64,000 nucleotides of DNA from Sesamum alatum (Eukaryota; Streptophyta; Magnoliopsida; Lamiales; Pedaliaceae), in contig JACGWO010000002.1 in the NCBI GenBank assembly GCA_034509735.1, forward strand, positions 44,471,702 through 44,535,701, given 5' to 3'. This document shows, piece after piece, positions 23,081 to 36,524 of the stretch (position 1 is the first letter of the stretch; each line of letters starts with the position of its first letter). The notes under the pieces were generated by a model. That model was not told the DNA's origin and did not search any database. It was given only the letters and a program-made list of their open reading frames with translations. Made by a program: the position numbers and the translations under genes.

Positions 23081-24542
23081 TGTTGGAAAGACAAGTTATC
23101 AAACATACAATCGTAGTAATCGTTTTGAAATAACAATCAGGTTTTACAAATAGTTTTGAAACTAAAACACAAGAAACACGTTGGAACCAAATAACACGAA
23201 ACAACTAGAAATACTGTTATAGCGATAATGTAAAACTTACAATGAGAATTGTATCGTAACAAATCTCGGTCCAAATACTGTCACCAAACCTAATCACAGA
23301 TATAATCTGTTTGCCTTGAAGAAATTATACGTCCCGTTTCGAATGTGCACACGGGTACGACGCAACTTCTTCCAGAATAATACGGTTTCAGTTCTAAGGT
23401 ATGCACTTTTACCGAAGAACACCTCGAAACAACACTCAGTAGCCTTATGGAAACTGAGGTCAAAGCTCGGATATATGAGTGGAAACGATCATAGATTTCA
23501 GCTTGTGAAATCTGTAAAAGACCGAGAGCAATTTTTCAGAGAGAGAGGAAATTGTTTGTATTGTTGTTCGTATGTTGTGTGCTTTCGAAGTGAGCATTTT
23601 TCAGCCTTTATATAGATACCAAAATCAGCAGCATTAAGCTGCCATTACAGCACCATTAAGCTACCATTTACAACAACATTAAGCTGTCATAACCGCAGCA
23701 TTAATCCATATTTAAGACCACCATAATGCAGGTATTAAATCACCATAAATATGATTAAAATCAGGATTAAAAACCTGATAAACAACATTTAAAAGCAGTA
23801 AAAACAGGTTAAGACGGTTTCAGTTCTAAGGTATGCACTTTTAACGAAGAACACCTCGAAACAACACTCAGTAGCCTTATGGAAACTGAGGTCAAAGCTC
23901 GGATATATGAGAGGAAACAATCACAGATTTCAGCTTGTGAAATCTGTAAAAAATCGAGAGCAATTTTTCAGAGAGAGAGGCAATTGTTTGTATTGATGTT
24001 CGTATGTTGTGTGTTTTTGAAGTGAGCATTTTTCAGCCTTTATATAGGCACCAAAATCAGCAGCATTAAGCTGTCATTACAGCACCGTTAAGCTGCCATT
24101 TACAGCAGCATTAAGCTTCCATAACCGCAACATTAATCCAGATTTAAGACCACCATAATGCAGGTATTAAATCACCATAAACATGATTAAAATCTGGATT
24201 AAAAACCTGATAAAAACAACATTTAAAAGCAGTATGGGGCAACCCCATGTTCACTCTCATCTCCATAACACTTCAAACATATATTGAGCATTGAACTTGA
24301 TATAAGGAGTTTAAGTTATCCTTAAACTTCCAATGTGGGACAACATTGAATGTAAAGCACTCACTCCAACATACACCTTATATTCTTATCAAGGTTCCAC
24401 ACTTTCCCATCATATTCCAATGTGGGACAAGTGTAATCTCTCTATTTCTCTCACCATCTAATCTATGGATTCACATGAAATTGAACTCATATTTTAGAAC
24501 AAATTTGTTGTTACAAATTAACATTATAAAATGTCAATTACA
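23081..24542 (-). repeat. Copia 3' LTR with internal duplication
   Basis: The left LTR is bounded by TGTTGG at 23081 and TTACA at 24542 (plus-strand reading), with a C-rich (minus-strand G-rich) polypurine tract next to it at 24543-24560. A segment of about 430 bp (about 23386-23815) is repeated in tandem at about 23816-24240 and occurs once in the other LTR (about 42146-42540). The left LTR lacks about 200 bp present on the right (42540-42740). The open frame at 23316-23615 is LTR sequence, not a gene. Confidence 0.8.
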
Positions 24543-25080
24543 ACAATCCCCCACAAATCCATAGATTTGAACTCAAGCTTCTATGACTTGCTTTCAGTAA
24601 TGGTACCTCCCGGTTTGAACCACTACCTAAATTATCTAACGTTAGTTGTCACCGGGTCAAATGGAACTAAGCCTTGAATTTGAGCCCGTGGTTGTGACAG
24701 CGTCTGTTAGTAACAACAAGCCACCGGCTTTGTCTTGATCTTTAGGGTTGACACGTTAGGCCATGTGTCCTGATCTTGTTCGTTGAATGTTTTCAGGGAT
24801 AACCCCATTCCTTAGTTGCGGTCAAACAACTACATTCACTTAGTCAGGCGTCTCTAGGGATGCACTACTTAGCATCTCGTCTATAAAGATTTGACCCCAT
24901 TCAGAGTTAAAACTCTTACTATACTTGCGGTAACAACACCTTCCAGAATTACAGGGGACAGACTCCATATACAAAGTATCAGTCTATTTTCAGGTGCTCG
25001 GATATTCCTTACGACTTGTTAATACCACATTGAACCTTCTTTTTGGGATCTCCACTTGGAATGTTGGGTTGCTATCGTAG

Positions 25081-28000
25081 TTATATTACTGAGGGGTTCA
25101 GTCCCATCCCCAATTTCGATTTTTGTACTTGTGACAGATCTAATCCTTTCGTCAAAGGATCAGCCACATTGTCCTTTGTTCCCACAAAGTCAATGCCTAT
25201 AACTCTGTCTAACACTAATACCCTTATAAACTCAAGTCTAACTTGGATGTGTCTTTTCATCTTTTGGTTGTATTTACGACTCCCAACCTTTGCTATTGTG
25301 GTTTGACTATCACAATATACAATAATAGGTGGAAGAGGCTGGCTTACAATGGGAAGTTGTAGTAACAACCCATACAACCATTCTGCCTCGGTACCAGTCG
25401 TATCCAACGCACAAAACTCAGCTTCAAAAGTAGACCGGGTTATCAAAGTTTATTTTGCAGACTTCCAGGAGACTGCGCCCCCACCTAAGGTAAATACATA
25501 TCCTGAACACCCATTAGTTCCGGAGTTTTTGGCTATCCAGCTAGCATCACTGTAACCCTCCAAAACAGCAGGGAATCTGCCATAATGAATAGACAGTGAC
25601 ACTGTTCCCTTAAAGTACCTTAGTACCTTATCCAAAGCTCCCCAATGAGTTTTGTCCGGACAACTAGTGTATCTAGCCAGCTTCGAGACAGAAAATGAAA
25701 TGTCTGGTCTCGTGCCATTTGCCAGATACTGCAAACTCCCAATAATTTGGAAATACCTTAGTTGTGCAACAGGTATACCACTTTCATTTTTTAATAAAGC
25801 CACAGAAGGATCATATGGTGTCTTAGCAATTTTACTGTTCTGATAGCCAAATTTCTCAATTATCTTCTCAACATAGTGAGATTGAGAAATAGCTATCCCA
25901 TCAGTTGACCGAATCAACTTGATGCCAAGAATTACATTAGCATCACCCATATTCTTCATTTCAAACTTATTTTTCAAAAATGACTTGGTTTCCATCACAA
26001 TGTCTAAAGATGATCCTATTAACAGAATATCATCTACATACAGACATATAATGATACTTTTATTTCATTTAACTTTACAGTAAATGCACTTGTCATTCTC
26101 ATTCACGATGAAGCCAAATGCAAGAATAGTTTTATCAAACTTTCATGCCACTTTTTGGGTGCTTGCTTAAGTCCATAAAGAGACTTAACAAGTTTACAAA
26201 CTTTGTGCTCGTTACCATGAGCTACAAATCCCTCAGGCTGGTCCATGTATATTTCTTCCTCTAGTTCACCATACAAGAAGGTTGTTTTCACATCCATCTG
26301 GTGAACCGAAAGATTATACACTGAAGCCAATGCTATAAGCACCCGGATTGTAGTCAACCTTGCTACCGGAGAATAGGTATCGAAATAGTCTATTCCCCAT
26401 TTTGTTTAAAATCCTTAGCCACCAATCTGGCCTTAAACTTATCAATGGTCCCATCAGGTTTCAGTTTCTTCTTAAAAATCCACTTACACCCAATTGTAGT
26501 ACACCCCGGAAGGAGATCGACTAGCACCCATGTCCCGTTAGAGACAATGGAGTCCATCTCACTTTTGACAGCTTCCTTCCAATGCTTGACTTCAGAAGAA
26601 GTCATAGCATCTTTGAAGGTTACAGGCTCGTCCTCGATATTGTAAGTGACAAAGTCACTTCCAAAATCCTTGACGATCCTAACTCTCTTACTCCGTCAAG
26701 GTTCATCTGACTCTTCATGAGTCTGACTAGTACTACTAGGATTAACCCTCACATTTATCATCTTTTCCACATGTTCAGAAATAGAATTGGAGGCAAGTGA
26801 ATCATCAAGTGAAACACTTGGAGGTATTCCCGTTTCATGGGAAATACATCTTCCAGGAAAGTAGCGTAACGAAATTCGACTATTGTGTTGACCTCAATGC
26901 GTGGAATTTTCGATTTAATAACCAGAAATCTCAGTGCATAACTTGTCTCCACATAGCCCAAGAACACAACATCAACAGTCTTAGGACCCAATTTCTTTCT
27001 CTTGTGTTCAGGGACCAGTACCTTTTCTAGGCACCCCCACACTCGAAAGTACTTGAGGCTTGGCTTCCTCCCTTTCAATAATTCAAAAGGAGTACTCGTA
27101 TTATGTTTCAGAGGGACTCTATTCAGAATATGGCAAGCCGTATTCAAAGCCTCTCCCACAAATACTTAGGTAACCCAGAGATTAACAGAAGACTGTTAAT
27201 CATGTCTTTAAAGGTTCTATTCTTTCGTTCAACTATTCCATTAGACGAAGGGGAATATGGAGGAGTCTCTTCATGAATTTTGACAATATTCATTAAACTT
27301 GCTCGACTCATATTCTCCTCCTCCATCAGACCTTAATCGTTTAAGTTTCTTACCAGATTGGGTTTCTGCATCGTTTTTAAACAAAATAAATTTATCTAAC
27401 GCTTCATCTTTATTACGCATGAGAAAGACATAAAAGTATCTACTGCAATCATCTATAAAGGTTATAAAATATCTTTTATGGTCCCTAGTCAAAATCCCAT
27501 TAAACTCACAAATATCAGTGTGAACTAAATCAAGTACTTCCGAATCCCTTTCAACTGAATGATAGGGTTTTCTAACTTGTTTAGCTTCGACACAAAATTC
27601 GCATTTGTGACCTCGTTCAATTTCATGACTAGGTATTAAATCATGATTCATCATTCGTTTGATTGAACCCAAATATAAATGACCTAATCTACTATGCCAC
27701 AAAGAAGTAGATTCGACATTCAAAACAATAGAATCAAATTCAGCAATATCATTGCTATCAACCCGAATTTTGAATAACCCATAAGACAAATATCCTTTTC
27801 CAACAAAAGCACCAAAATGTTGAATTATCACTTTATTAAATTTAAAGGATAATTCATATCCCTCACTAACTATTACAGAACCACTGATAATGTTTCTCCT
27901 GACAGTAGATACATGGTGAACTCTTTGCAACGACAGAATGCGCCCTGAAGGAAACTTCAAGTCCACGCTTCGTATCCCAAGTACTTCCGCTGTACTGGAT

Positions 28001-28197
28001 GTCCCCATGCTTACTGTCCTTCCATTTATGGCTTGATAAGACACAAAGAGCGATTTATCAGCACATACGTGCACATTTGCTCCAGTGTCAATCAACCAAT
28101 CAAATGGTTCATAGATAGTAAGGAGTTCGGGTTGTACTGAAACACACCCTTCAGTTGCTCCTGAGGTGCTAGCATTGCTAGTTCCTCCCACAACCAT
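25081..28197 (-). pseudogene. Copia polyprotein relic (PR-INT-RT-RH)
   Basis: Reading from 28197 down: protease (WLIDTGANVHVC), GAG-pre-integrase (LWHSRLGHL, CEFCVEAKQ), integrase (DICEF, FIDDCSRYFYVF, DGGGEY, SPSSNGIVERKNRT), RT (WIFKKKLKPDG, MDVKTTFLYGELEEEIYM, a YVDD motif near 26040) and RNase H (EAEFCALDTTGTEA, VYCDSQTTIAKVG). The coding sequence is in at least seven pieces: 28197-27271, 27326-27144, 27159-26758, 26605-26390, 26357-26103, 25998-25450 and 25446-25081, separated by frameshifts or stops. Gag is absent. It cannot make a working polyprotein. Confidence 0.88.
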
Positions 28198-28416
28198 GTT
28201 TCTTGTTTTTAATGGCTTTGTCTTTGCCTTTATCGATGGTTTTCAAGTTTGGGTTCACTTTATTCACTTTCTGCCTTTTAGTAATTGAAATGGCCAAAGT
28301 AAATCACAGGTTTAAAAAAAACAAAAATCCGAATTTTTTTAAAACCGCAAAACAGAAACTGTTTTTGTTCCAACGGAAAAACCCGATTTTTTCAAAACCA
28401 ATAATTTCTTCAAGAT

Positions 28417-28618
28417 TGTTGGAAAGACAAGTTGTCAAACAGACAATTGTAGTGATCATTTTGAAATAACAATAAGGTTTTGCAAACAGTTTTGAAACCA
28501 AAACACAAAGAAACACGTTGGAACCAAATAACACAAAACAGTTAGAAATATTGTTATAGCGATAATGTAAAACTTACAATGAGAATTGTATTGTAACAAA
28601 TCTCGGTCCAAATACTGT
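28417..28618 (-). repeat. Copia 5' LTR, part 1
   Basis: It begins TGTTGGAAAG like the other LTR and continues, after the inserted Tat element, at 42045. Its inner edge has no recognisable tRNA primer-binding site, indicating a deletion into the internal region. Confidence 0.8.
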
Positions 28619-29542
28619 TGTAGACAAATAAATTTTGCGCCCAATCAAATGACGACAAGTGGAAAATATATATTATTTATCGATTATATTCTATTTTTCT
28701 ATTTATATTTTGGAATTTACTAAATTAATTCTAAATATAAATAGTTAAATTAATTGATATTTTAATATATATTTCGTCATCAAATCAACGGTCGACACGT
28801 GTCAAATTGAGGTGTTCCGGCCAATCAAATCAAAGACAAATATTTCTTGTATTATCTCTTTGAAAAATACAAAAATTAAAGAGATAATATTGAAATTTAC
28901 CAATCATATCTTCCCAAATATTTAATGTATTTATCTCTTTAAATTAAAATAAAGAGATAATACAAAATAAGTGTTCAAGTTCACCACAACTCTACCTCTT
29001 TGACAGCTATATAAAGGGGTCATGGGAACTCATTCAACACACATACAAGCAAGAGAGCATTCAAGAAGTCTCGAAATCCTCTCAAGCAAATCAAGGAAGA
29101 TCCACGGCGTTCTAGGAAAGATTCAAGGCGTTCGTCGTGGGAATCGTCCAAAGTCAACGTTTGATTCGACAAGAAGTCTGAAGACCGGCGAATTAACGTT
29201 ATCAAGACAGAAGTCCACCTTTGGCGGAAGATCAAAGTCTCAAATCCACCAAGAACATCCTAAATTCAAGTCAAATATCGTCAAGTTTATAGCGTTTGAT
29301 CCGGGAACAAGTCAACGACCCCCGAATTAACGTTATTCAAAGTCAAAGTCAACGTTAAAGGAGATCAAACGTCACAGTCTCACCTCTGAAGTTGCCGAAG
29401 TCAAAGATCACGTTCTTGAAGGGAAGAATCAGAGGTTTTCAAGTAGAGATTTCGCACCCACAAAAATACTCAATTCAATTCAAGAATTTATTTGTAATAT
29501 TTTCGTATTTCGTAAATTCAGGAACACGAAAATTTGTTTACA
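28619..29542 (+). repeat. Tat element 5' LTR, 924 bp
   Basis: It has TG...CA ends and a TATA box TATATAAA at 29008-29015 as probable element promoter. The primer-binding site TGGCACGCCCAGTGGG begins five bases inside the internal region (29548). The matching tRNA was not identified. Confidence 0.92.
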
Positions 29543-29612
29543 AATTTTGGCACGCCCAGTGGGACCGCTCTACCTCTCATCTCTTCCCTTCAACAAAGTC
29601 TGAAGTATTTCA

Positions 29613-32273
29613 ATGGACACTCAAGGAAAAGCCATGAAGACGGTGAATTCTAAACTCGCCACATCAAAGTCTTCAAGTTCAAGCAACAAGAGTCTCGGTG
29701 TTACTACGAGGAGCATGTCAAAGAAACTTAAGGAATCTTCCCAAATGACTCCTCCAATTGAGTCTGCTCAGAAGGACATGTTCGTGCCTAACCACACAAG
29801 CGAAGATGACGAAGATAAATCTCCCCCGTCTTCTCCTCGCTCCGAGTCTAGCTATTCCTTCACAACAAATGTGGCCCCAGTCATGGTGACGAATGCCACA
29901 ACCCTAGAAGAGCAAATTGCAAGCCTGACAAGAGCTATCGAGGGACTCGCCAAGCATGTCCAAGAGCAAGATGCCCAAATCGCCAGATTGATCAACAAGC
30001 CGGACAACGTTGAGACAAGCCATGCTCGGGGAAAACAGGTCGAGGCTCATGATGAAGTAGAAATATCCACTAAAGAGAATTACACCGAGAAAGATGAACC
30101 TGCAAAAGGGCTTCAAGTCTCGTCCAATGGATTGATCCCTGTGGACCAATTGAAAGAATTCATCGAAGGGACCATCAAGAGCAAGATTGAGGGAAGCTCA
30201 AGGTCATCCTTTACCTACTCCAAGCCCTACACTCCAAGAATTGACAGTTTGAAGATGCCGATGGGCTACCAACCATCGAAGTTCCAACAATTTGACGGCA
30301 AAGGCAATCCCAAGCAGCACGTCGCCCACTTCGTCGAAACGTGCAACAATGCTGGAACATACGGCGATCATCTAGTCAAACAGTTCGTTCGATCACTGAA
30401 AGGCAACGCATTTGATTGGTATACTGATTTGGAAGCCGGTTCAATTGACGGATGGGACCAACTAGAGCAAGAATTCCTGAATCGCTTCTATAGTACTCGG
30501 CGCACTGTCAGCATGATCGAGCTTACAAATTCTCGCCAGTGGAAAGATGAGCCAGTTATCGATTACATCAATAGGTGGAGGAATCTGAGCCTCAACTGCA
30601 AAGATCGATTATCTGAAGCTTCTGCCATTGAGATGTGCATTCAAGGGATGCATTGGGGTCTTCGTTATATTCTTCAAGGAATTCTACCTAGATCATTTGA
30701 AGATTTAGCCACTCGAGCACATGACATGGAGTTGAGCATGGCGGCAAGTGGAGTAGAAGGGCCACCTGTCCAAGAGCCCCGTAGAACCAAGGAAAGGCAA
30801 GAAACCAAGAAAGGGGGCAAACCTTTTTCAAAACCTCCAAGCAAGGAATCAATGGCAGTGAATGTAGCGCCACTCAAGCTTAGGAGCGCAACAAAAGACA
30901 GCATTGCCCCGAAGCAAAATGCGCCGTACGAAAGACCACAAAGAAAGCTAACTTTGAAAGAGATGCAAGCAAAGCAATACCCTTTCCTTGATTCCGACGT
31001 CCCCGGCATATTTGATGACTTGTTAGAGGCTAACCTCATCGAACTACCCGAAGCAAAACGACCTGAAGAAGCCGAACGAACAGATGACCCAAAATATTGC
31101 AAGTACCATCGTTTAGTTGGGCATTCGATACAAGATTGCTTTGTGTTCAAAGACAAGGTTATGCAATTAGCTCGCCAAGGCAAGATCTCTCTTGAGGAAG
31201 ATACCGCAGCAGCAAACGTGACCTCAGTCAAATGTGGGTCTTTCAACAGTGAAGCCTCCTACAATACCACACACGAGAATGTTACTGCGATCAAAGAGGA
31301 CGCTGTGTCTGAAAAAGAAGACTCCTCTGATAGTGATGAATGCATGTCCACCATTACCTTCACCGACGAAGATTTGCTTCTTGGGTCAAAACCGCATAAC
31401 CGCCCCTTGTTTGTCGCTGGATATGCACGCAAACAAAAGGTGAATAGAATATTGATCGATGGAGGCTCTGCAGTCAATATCTTACCCCTACGAACCTTGA
31501 GAGACTTGGGGATCCCGATGGACGAACTCGCAAACAGCCGGCTCATGATTCAAGGCTTCAATCAAGGAGGACAAAGGGTTGTCGGCATTATCAGGATGGA
31601 ACTGTTGATGGACGAGATGGCGTCAACTGCACTATTCCATGTTATAGACGCCAAGACTTCTTACAACATGCTTCTTGGCCGCCCTTGGTTGCATGAAAAT
31701 TCTGTGGTCCCCTCAACATGGCATCAATGCTTCAAATACTGCCGCAATGGTATAGTGAAAAGGGTACTTGGTGATACCAAGCCTTTCACCGAAGCTGAGT
31801 CGCACTTCGCCGACGCCAAGTACTACGTTGAAACTGCCAAAAGAGAAAAAGAGATTTCACCCTCTGAGAAACCAAGATTACATGATGATGGAAGCATGAG
31901 GAGAAATGAGCAGCCCGTTGTCGAGGCCGGATTTTCAAAGAGTCTGACTTTACCATTGACTCAAGTCGACGCGAAGCGACCATCGAAACCGCCACTCGAA
32001 GAATTTGTGTCCTCAACCCAAAAAGAAGAAGAGGGACATGAAACGTTGGCTATAGACGGAGAAAGGTATGATCCTAAAGCCTTCAAATTGCTTGTTAAGG
32101 CCGGGTATAATCCAAAAGAAAGACTAGCCCTTGGAAAACTTCCTCCTGAAGCCACCGGCAAGAAGCTCCACGGACTCAACACCACCCAAGTAATGTTTAA
32201 AAGAAAAAGGGGCATGCGGTCCCAGATTCACGTGTGGGTCTTGGCTTTATCCCTCCTAAGCCTATCCGCATAA
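29613..32273 (+). CDS. Tat gag-protease ORF
   Basis: An 886-codon open frame. The N-terminal ~180 residues are Ser/Lys-rich with a short helical stretch ([20 protein letters not shown]). The retrotransposon gag core follows at about 225-350 ([50 protein letters not shown]). A knuckle-like CKYH...GHSIQDC segment lies near 495-510, and the retropepsin-like aspartic protease centres on [14 protein letters not shown] near 610. These would form the particle and process the polyprotein. The last ~25 codons leave the family reading frame: a one-base shift near 32200-32212, in an A/G homopolymer, puts the rest of pol in the -1 frame. ATG at 29613 sits 70 bases after the LTR, a normal distance. Confidence 0.88.
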   Translation: MDTQGKAMKTVNSKLATSKSSSSSNKSLGVTTRSMSKKLKESSQMTPPIESAQKDMFVPNHTSEDDEDKSPPSSPRSESSYSFTTNVAPVMVTNATTLEEQIASLTRAIEGLAKHVQEQDAQIARLINKPDNVETSHARGKQVEAHDEVEISTKENYTEKDEPAKGLQVSSNGLIPVDQLKEFIEGTIKSKIEGSSRSSFTYSKPYTPRIDSLKMPMGYQPSKFQQFDGKGNPKQHVAHFVETCNNAGTYGDHLVKQFVRSLKGNAFDWYTDLEAGSIDGWDQLEQEFLNRFYSTRRTVSMIELTNSRQWKDEPVIDYINRWRNLSLNCKDRLSEASAIEMCIQGMHWGLRYILQGILPRSFEDLATRAHDMELSMAASGVEGPPVQEPRRTKERQETKKGGKPFSKPPSKESMAVNVAPLKLRSATKDSIAPKQNAPYERPQRKLTLKEMQAKQYPFLDSDVPGIFDDLLEANLIELPEAKRPEEAERTDDPKYCKYHRLVGHSIQDCFVFKDKVMQLARQGKISLEEDTAAANVTSVKCGSFNSEASYNTTHENVTAIKEDAVSEKEDSSDSDECMSTITFTDEDLLLGSKPHNRPLFVAGYARKQKVNRILIDGGSAVNILPLRTLRDLGIPMDELANSRLMIQGFNQGGQRVVGIIRMELLMDEMASTALFHVIDAKTSYNMLLGRPWLHENSVVPSTWHQCFKYCRNGIVKRVLGDTKPFTEAESHFADAKYYVETAKREKEISPSEKPRLHDDGSMRRNEQPVVEAGFSKSLTLPLTQVDAKRPSKPPLEEFVSSTQKEEEGHETLAIDGERYDPKAFKLLVKAGYNPKERLALGKLPPEATGKKLHGLNTTQVMFKRKRGMRSQIHVWVLALSLLSLSA

Positions 32274-35200
32274 CCATAAAAAGGGCCAGCAGCAACTATG
32301 TCAGCGAAAGTCTCTCTTCAACAGAAGATGACCAAGGGAAAGAAAATCCACGAGGGTCTGTCTTCAATAGACTTGGCACACGTAAGAGAGTGGTGCACAG
32401 AAGGACCAACAATCAATCCGTCTTTGATAGACTTGGCCCACAGAAAAGAATGGTGAACCAAAAGAAAGCCATGTCCAAAGTGGTTGCACAATCAAAGGAA
32501 AACATCACATCCTCACATAAACTTAGAAGTTTGGTCCCTTCCAGAATGAGACGCCACACAACTCTAGACATATCATGTGGCAGAGTCTTGAAAGTCAAAA
32601 CAAGAACAATGGTCTTCACACAAGTTCAACTTGATGACGAGGATGACAGAGAAAGCGTTGCATCATCCAACTATATTGACGACAATGCTGAAGAAGATAT
32701 CGCTCTAGCCCATCACATCACCTTAATCGAAAATGAAGAGGTTGAAGAAGAAGATGCTGCAGACGCTCCTCTAGAACTTGAGGAAGGCATTAAAGCCACT
32801 GTTGACGAGTTGAAAGAAGTCAATCTAGGTGATGCCGAAGATCCCAGGCCAATTTACACAAGTGCTTCTCTAACCCCGGAAGAAGACAAGGCTTATGTCG
32901 CACTACTCCATGAGTATAAAGACGTATTCGCATGGTCCTACAAAGAAAAGCCCGGGCTAGATCCAAAAGTAGCTGTGCACCACTTATCCGTAAAGAAGGG
33001 GGCTCGTCCTGTCAAACAAGCTCAACGTAGGTTTCGACCTGAGCTAATCCCATTGATTGAATATGAGGTAAAACAAACTTATTGAAGTTGGTTTTATTCG
33101 AGAAGTCAAGTATCCTACGTGGATCTCTAGCATCGTGCCCGTGAGGAAGAAGAATAGGCAGATACGAGTATGTGTTGACTTCAGGGACTTGAATAATGCA
33201 TGTCCCAAGGACGACTTCCCATTACCTATCCCCGAGTTAATGATAGACGCCACTACGGGTCATGAAGCCCTATCTTTCATGGATGGATCATCCGGATATA
33301 ACCAAATACGTATGGAACCAGCGGACGAGGAATTGACAGCATTTCGCACTCCCAAAGGTATATATTGCTACAAAGTTATGCCTTTCGGATTAAAGAACGC
33401 CGGCGCCACATATCAAAGGGCGATGCAAAAGATCTTCGACGACATGCTCCACAAGAATGTAGAATGCTATGTTGATGACTTGGTCGTGAAGTCAAAAAAA
33501 CGAGAGGATCATCTCCATGACTTGAGAAAAGTTTTTTGAACGTTTGAGAAGATACCAACTGAAGATGAATCCCTCCAAGTGTGCATTCGGAGTTACATCC
33601 GGAAAATTCCTTGGGTTCATCGTTCGTCAACGGGTATAGAGATTGAGCAAGCCAAGATTGATGCCATTTTGAGAATGCCAGAACCTAGGAATATCCATGA
33701 GCTCAAGAGTTTGCAAGGAAAGCTCGCGTATCTTCGGAGATTCATTTCCAATCTAGCAGGCCGTTGTCAACCATTCAGTCGCCTAATGAAGAAGGATGTG
33801 CCGTTCGAATGGGATGAGACTTGTGATAAAGCATTCAGAAGCATAAAATCCTACTTGATGAAGCCTCCGGTGTTGGTTGCACCCGTCCCCGGACGCCCCT
33901 TAATTCTGTACGTTGCTGCTCAAGAGCGCTCCGTGGGAATCTTACTTGCCCAGAAGAATGATAAGGGGAAAGAGAATGCTTTATACTATTTAAGCAGAAC
34001 GATGACACCAAACGAGCTGAATTATTCACCCATCGAAAAGCTATGTTTAGCGCTCATCTTCGCAATCCAAAAGTTGAAGCATTACTTTCAGTCACACAGC
34101 GTCCATCTAGTCTCAAAAGCAAATCCCCTGAAATATGTCATGGCAAAGCCAGTACTGTCTGATAGACTCGCAAGATGGTATCTTCAGCTGCAACAGTTCG
34201 AGATCACATACGTTCCTCAAAAGGCTGTGAAGGGACAAGTTTTAGCAGACTTTTTAGCCGATCACCCCATGCCTGCCGAGTGGGAATTGTCTGATGACTT
34301 GCCGGACGAGGATGTCCTTCTGATTGAAGTTACGCCTCCCTGGAAGATGTACTTTGATGGAGCTGCCCATAGAGAAGGAGCCGGGGCTGGAGTTGTCTTT
34401 GTCACGTCTGAAGAGGAAGTCTTGCCTTATTCCTTCACCTTAACCCAGAACTGTTCAAATAATATGGCGGAATATCAGGCTTTAATCCTCGGATTGGAAA
34501 TGGCAGTGGACACAAAGCAACGACACCTAAAAGTGTACGGAGACTCTCAGTTAGTGATTAATCAACTCCTCGGTCTCTACGAAGTCAAAAAGCCTGAGTT
34601 GCTTCCATACTATAACTACGCAAGAAGGCTGATAGGATGGATAGGAGATGTAGAACTTGAGCACCTGTTGAGAAAGGATAATAAACAAGCCGATGCATTG
34701 GCCAAGCTCGCTTCAACCCTCTCGATGACCGATAAGGAGACGCGCATACCAATATGTAAGAATTGGGTCATACCACCGGTCTTCAGTGATGATGAGGATG
34801 ACACATTCCAAGAAGAAGAAAATCATGTCATGGAAGTTTTCGAAATTGAGGAAGATGATTGGCGACAACCACTCGTCGATTACTTGAAGTACAAGAAGTT
34901 ACCCGACGACATACGACGAAGGGCTGAAATTCGGCGGCGAGCGTCTCGCTTCATCTACTTCAAAGACACGCTCTACAGACGTTCGTTTGATGGTATTTTC
35001 TTACGCTGCCTAAACAATGAGGAGCAAATGCAGGCTATGGAAGAAGCTCACTCCGGAGTTTGTGGTGCGCACCAATCTGGACCAAAGCTACACTTCCGTA
35101 TAAAAAGAATGGGTTATTACTGGCCCACAATGGTTAAAGATTGCATAGACTACGCACGAAGATGTCAAGCCTGTCAAATTCACGCCAATTTTATCCACCA

Positions 35201-36104
35201 ACCACCCGAGCCATTGCACCCTACTGTAGCTTCATGGCCCTTCGATGCTTGGGGTTTGGACGTCGTAGGACCCATGACGAAGTCCTCCGGTGGTCACCTG
35301 TATATCTTGGCGGCAACTGACTACTTCTCTAAATGGGCTGAAGCAGTCCCCCTCAAAGAAGTGAAGAAAGAGAATGTTGCTGATTTCATCCGTACACACA
35401 TCATATATCGCTACGGAGTGCCCAGGTATATCATCACTGATAATGGAAAACCCTTCCGTAACAGCTTGATAGACAAATTGTGTCAAAAGTTTGCATTCAA
35501 ACAGAGAAACTCTTCTATGTACAATGCCGCTGCCAATGGCCTTGCTGAAGCTTTTAACAAAACTTTGTGCAGCCTATTGAAGAAAGTAGTGACCAAGTCA
35601 AAACGGGATTGGCACGAGAGCATTGGAGAAGCTCTATGGGCATATAGAACCACTGTCAGAACGCCTACGCAAGCAACTCCTTATGCCCTGGTTTATGGAG
35701 TTGAGGCGGTCCTTCCACTTGAGCAACAAATCCCTTCATTAAGGATGGCGATACAAGAAGGGCTTACTGAAGAAGAAAACGTGCGAATACGGCTTCAAGA
35801 GCTAGAAGCTCTCGATGAGAAGAGGTTGGAAGCACAACAAAGGCTCGAGTGTTATCAAGCCCGACTATCCAAAGCATTCAATAAGAAGGTCCGCCTTCGC
35901 TCTTTCCAAGTCGGTGATCTAGTACTCACAGTGAGAAGGCCTATAATCACAACGCATCGAACGGGAAACAAGTTCTTGCCAAAATGGGACGGTCCGTATG
36001 TTGTCAAAGAAGTCTACACAAATGGTGCATATAAGCTGGTTGCTGAAGACGGCTTGAGGATAGGCCCGATAAATGGAAAGTTCTTGAAGCGGTATTACGC
36101 CTAA
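32225..36104 (+). pseudogene. Tat pol region: RT, two RNases H, integrase
   Basis: A linker (to 33060) leads to RT (VCVDFRDLNNACPKDDFPLP, YVDD near 33475), the RT-linked RNase H (VLVAPVPGRPLILYVAAQE), an archaeal-type RNase H (MYFDGAAHREGAGAGVVF, VYGDSQLVINQL, about 34345-34720) and integrase (HSGVCGAHQSG with CQACQ, then Asp in GLDVVGP, Asp in ITDNGKPF and Glu in LAEAFN). Catalytic residues are intact. The frame changes near 33068-33075 (A run), 33530-33535 (T run) and 33630-33635 (G run), besides the gag-pol shift near 32205. From 33640 to 36104 it is open. The shifts would stop translation as read, yet all are one base in or beside homopolymers, so assembly error is possible. Confidence 0.88.
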
Positions 36105-36524
36105 AACAAAAAAAAAACAAAAGAGGAAAAGCAAAAAAAAAAAAAACAAAAACAAAAACAAGTAAGTAAAAAAAAAAAAAAAAAAACTCCTGGCCCGCAT
36201 GAGTATAAACTGTGAACGGCCCTCCCCTCTCCAAACAAATATTTTGTACCCCTGAACTACGAATTGACTTGATCCTCTTGATGAGGTACGTAGGCAGCTT
36301 AGATATTCTAAGTTCAGTCATAACACTTAAATGAGTTTTACTCCTCTTATTAAATCGTCAAGAATGGAAGTACTTAAGCGTGCTCAAAGATTGCAAGATA
36401 GAAAGAAAAAAAAAAAAAAAGAAAAATCTTCTATTACGTAATCTCAAGGAAACATTGGAGTTCATAACATGGGACAAAGAAAAGAGAAATCAAATGCGAT
36501 AAAATAAAAGGTCCTAAGCTAATC
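36105..36524 (+). other. Tat post-pol non-coding segment
   Basis: It holds three A-rich tracts (36108-36183 and 36408-36425) and a block reading GAGGTACGTAGGCAGC near 36283. A GTACGTAGGCA-type motif after pol is, from memory, recurrent in Tat/Ogre elements. There is no coding frame. Confidence 0.6.

Noticed and set aside
28203..28534. Possible copia gag remnant
   Set aside because: The frames are K/N/F-rich with no gag or zinc-knuckle motif; better read as LTR and deleted leader.
30674..31246. 190-codon frame antisense to gag
   Set aside because: It is a shadow of the Tat gag-protease frame.
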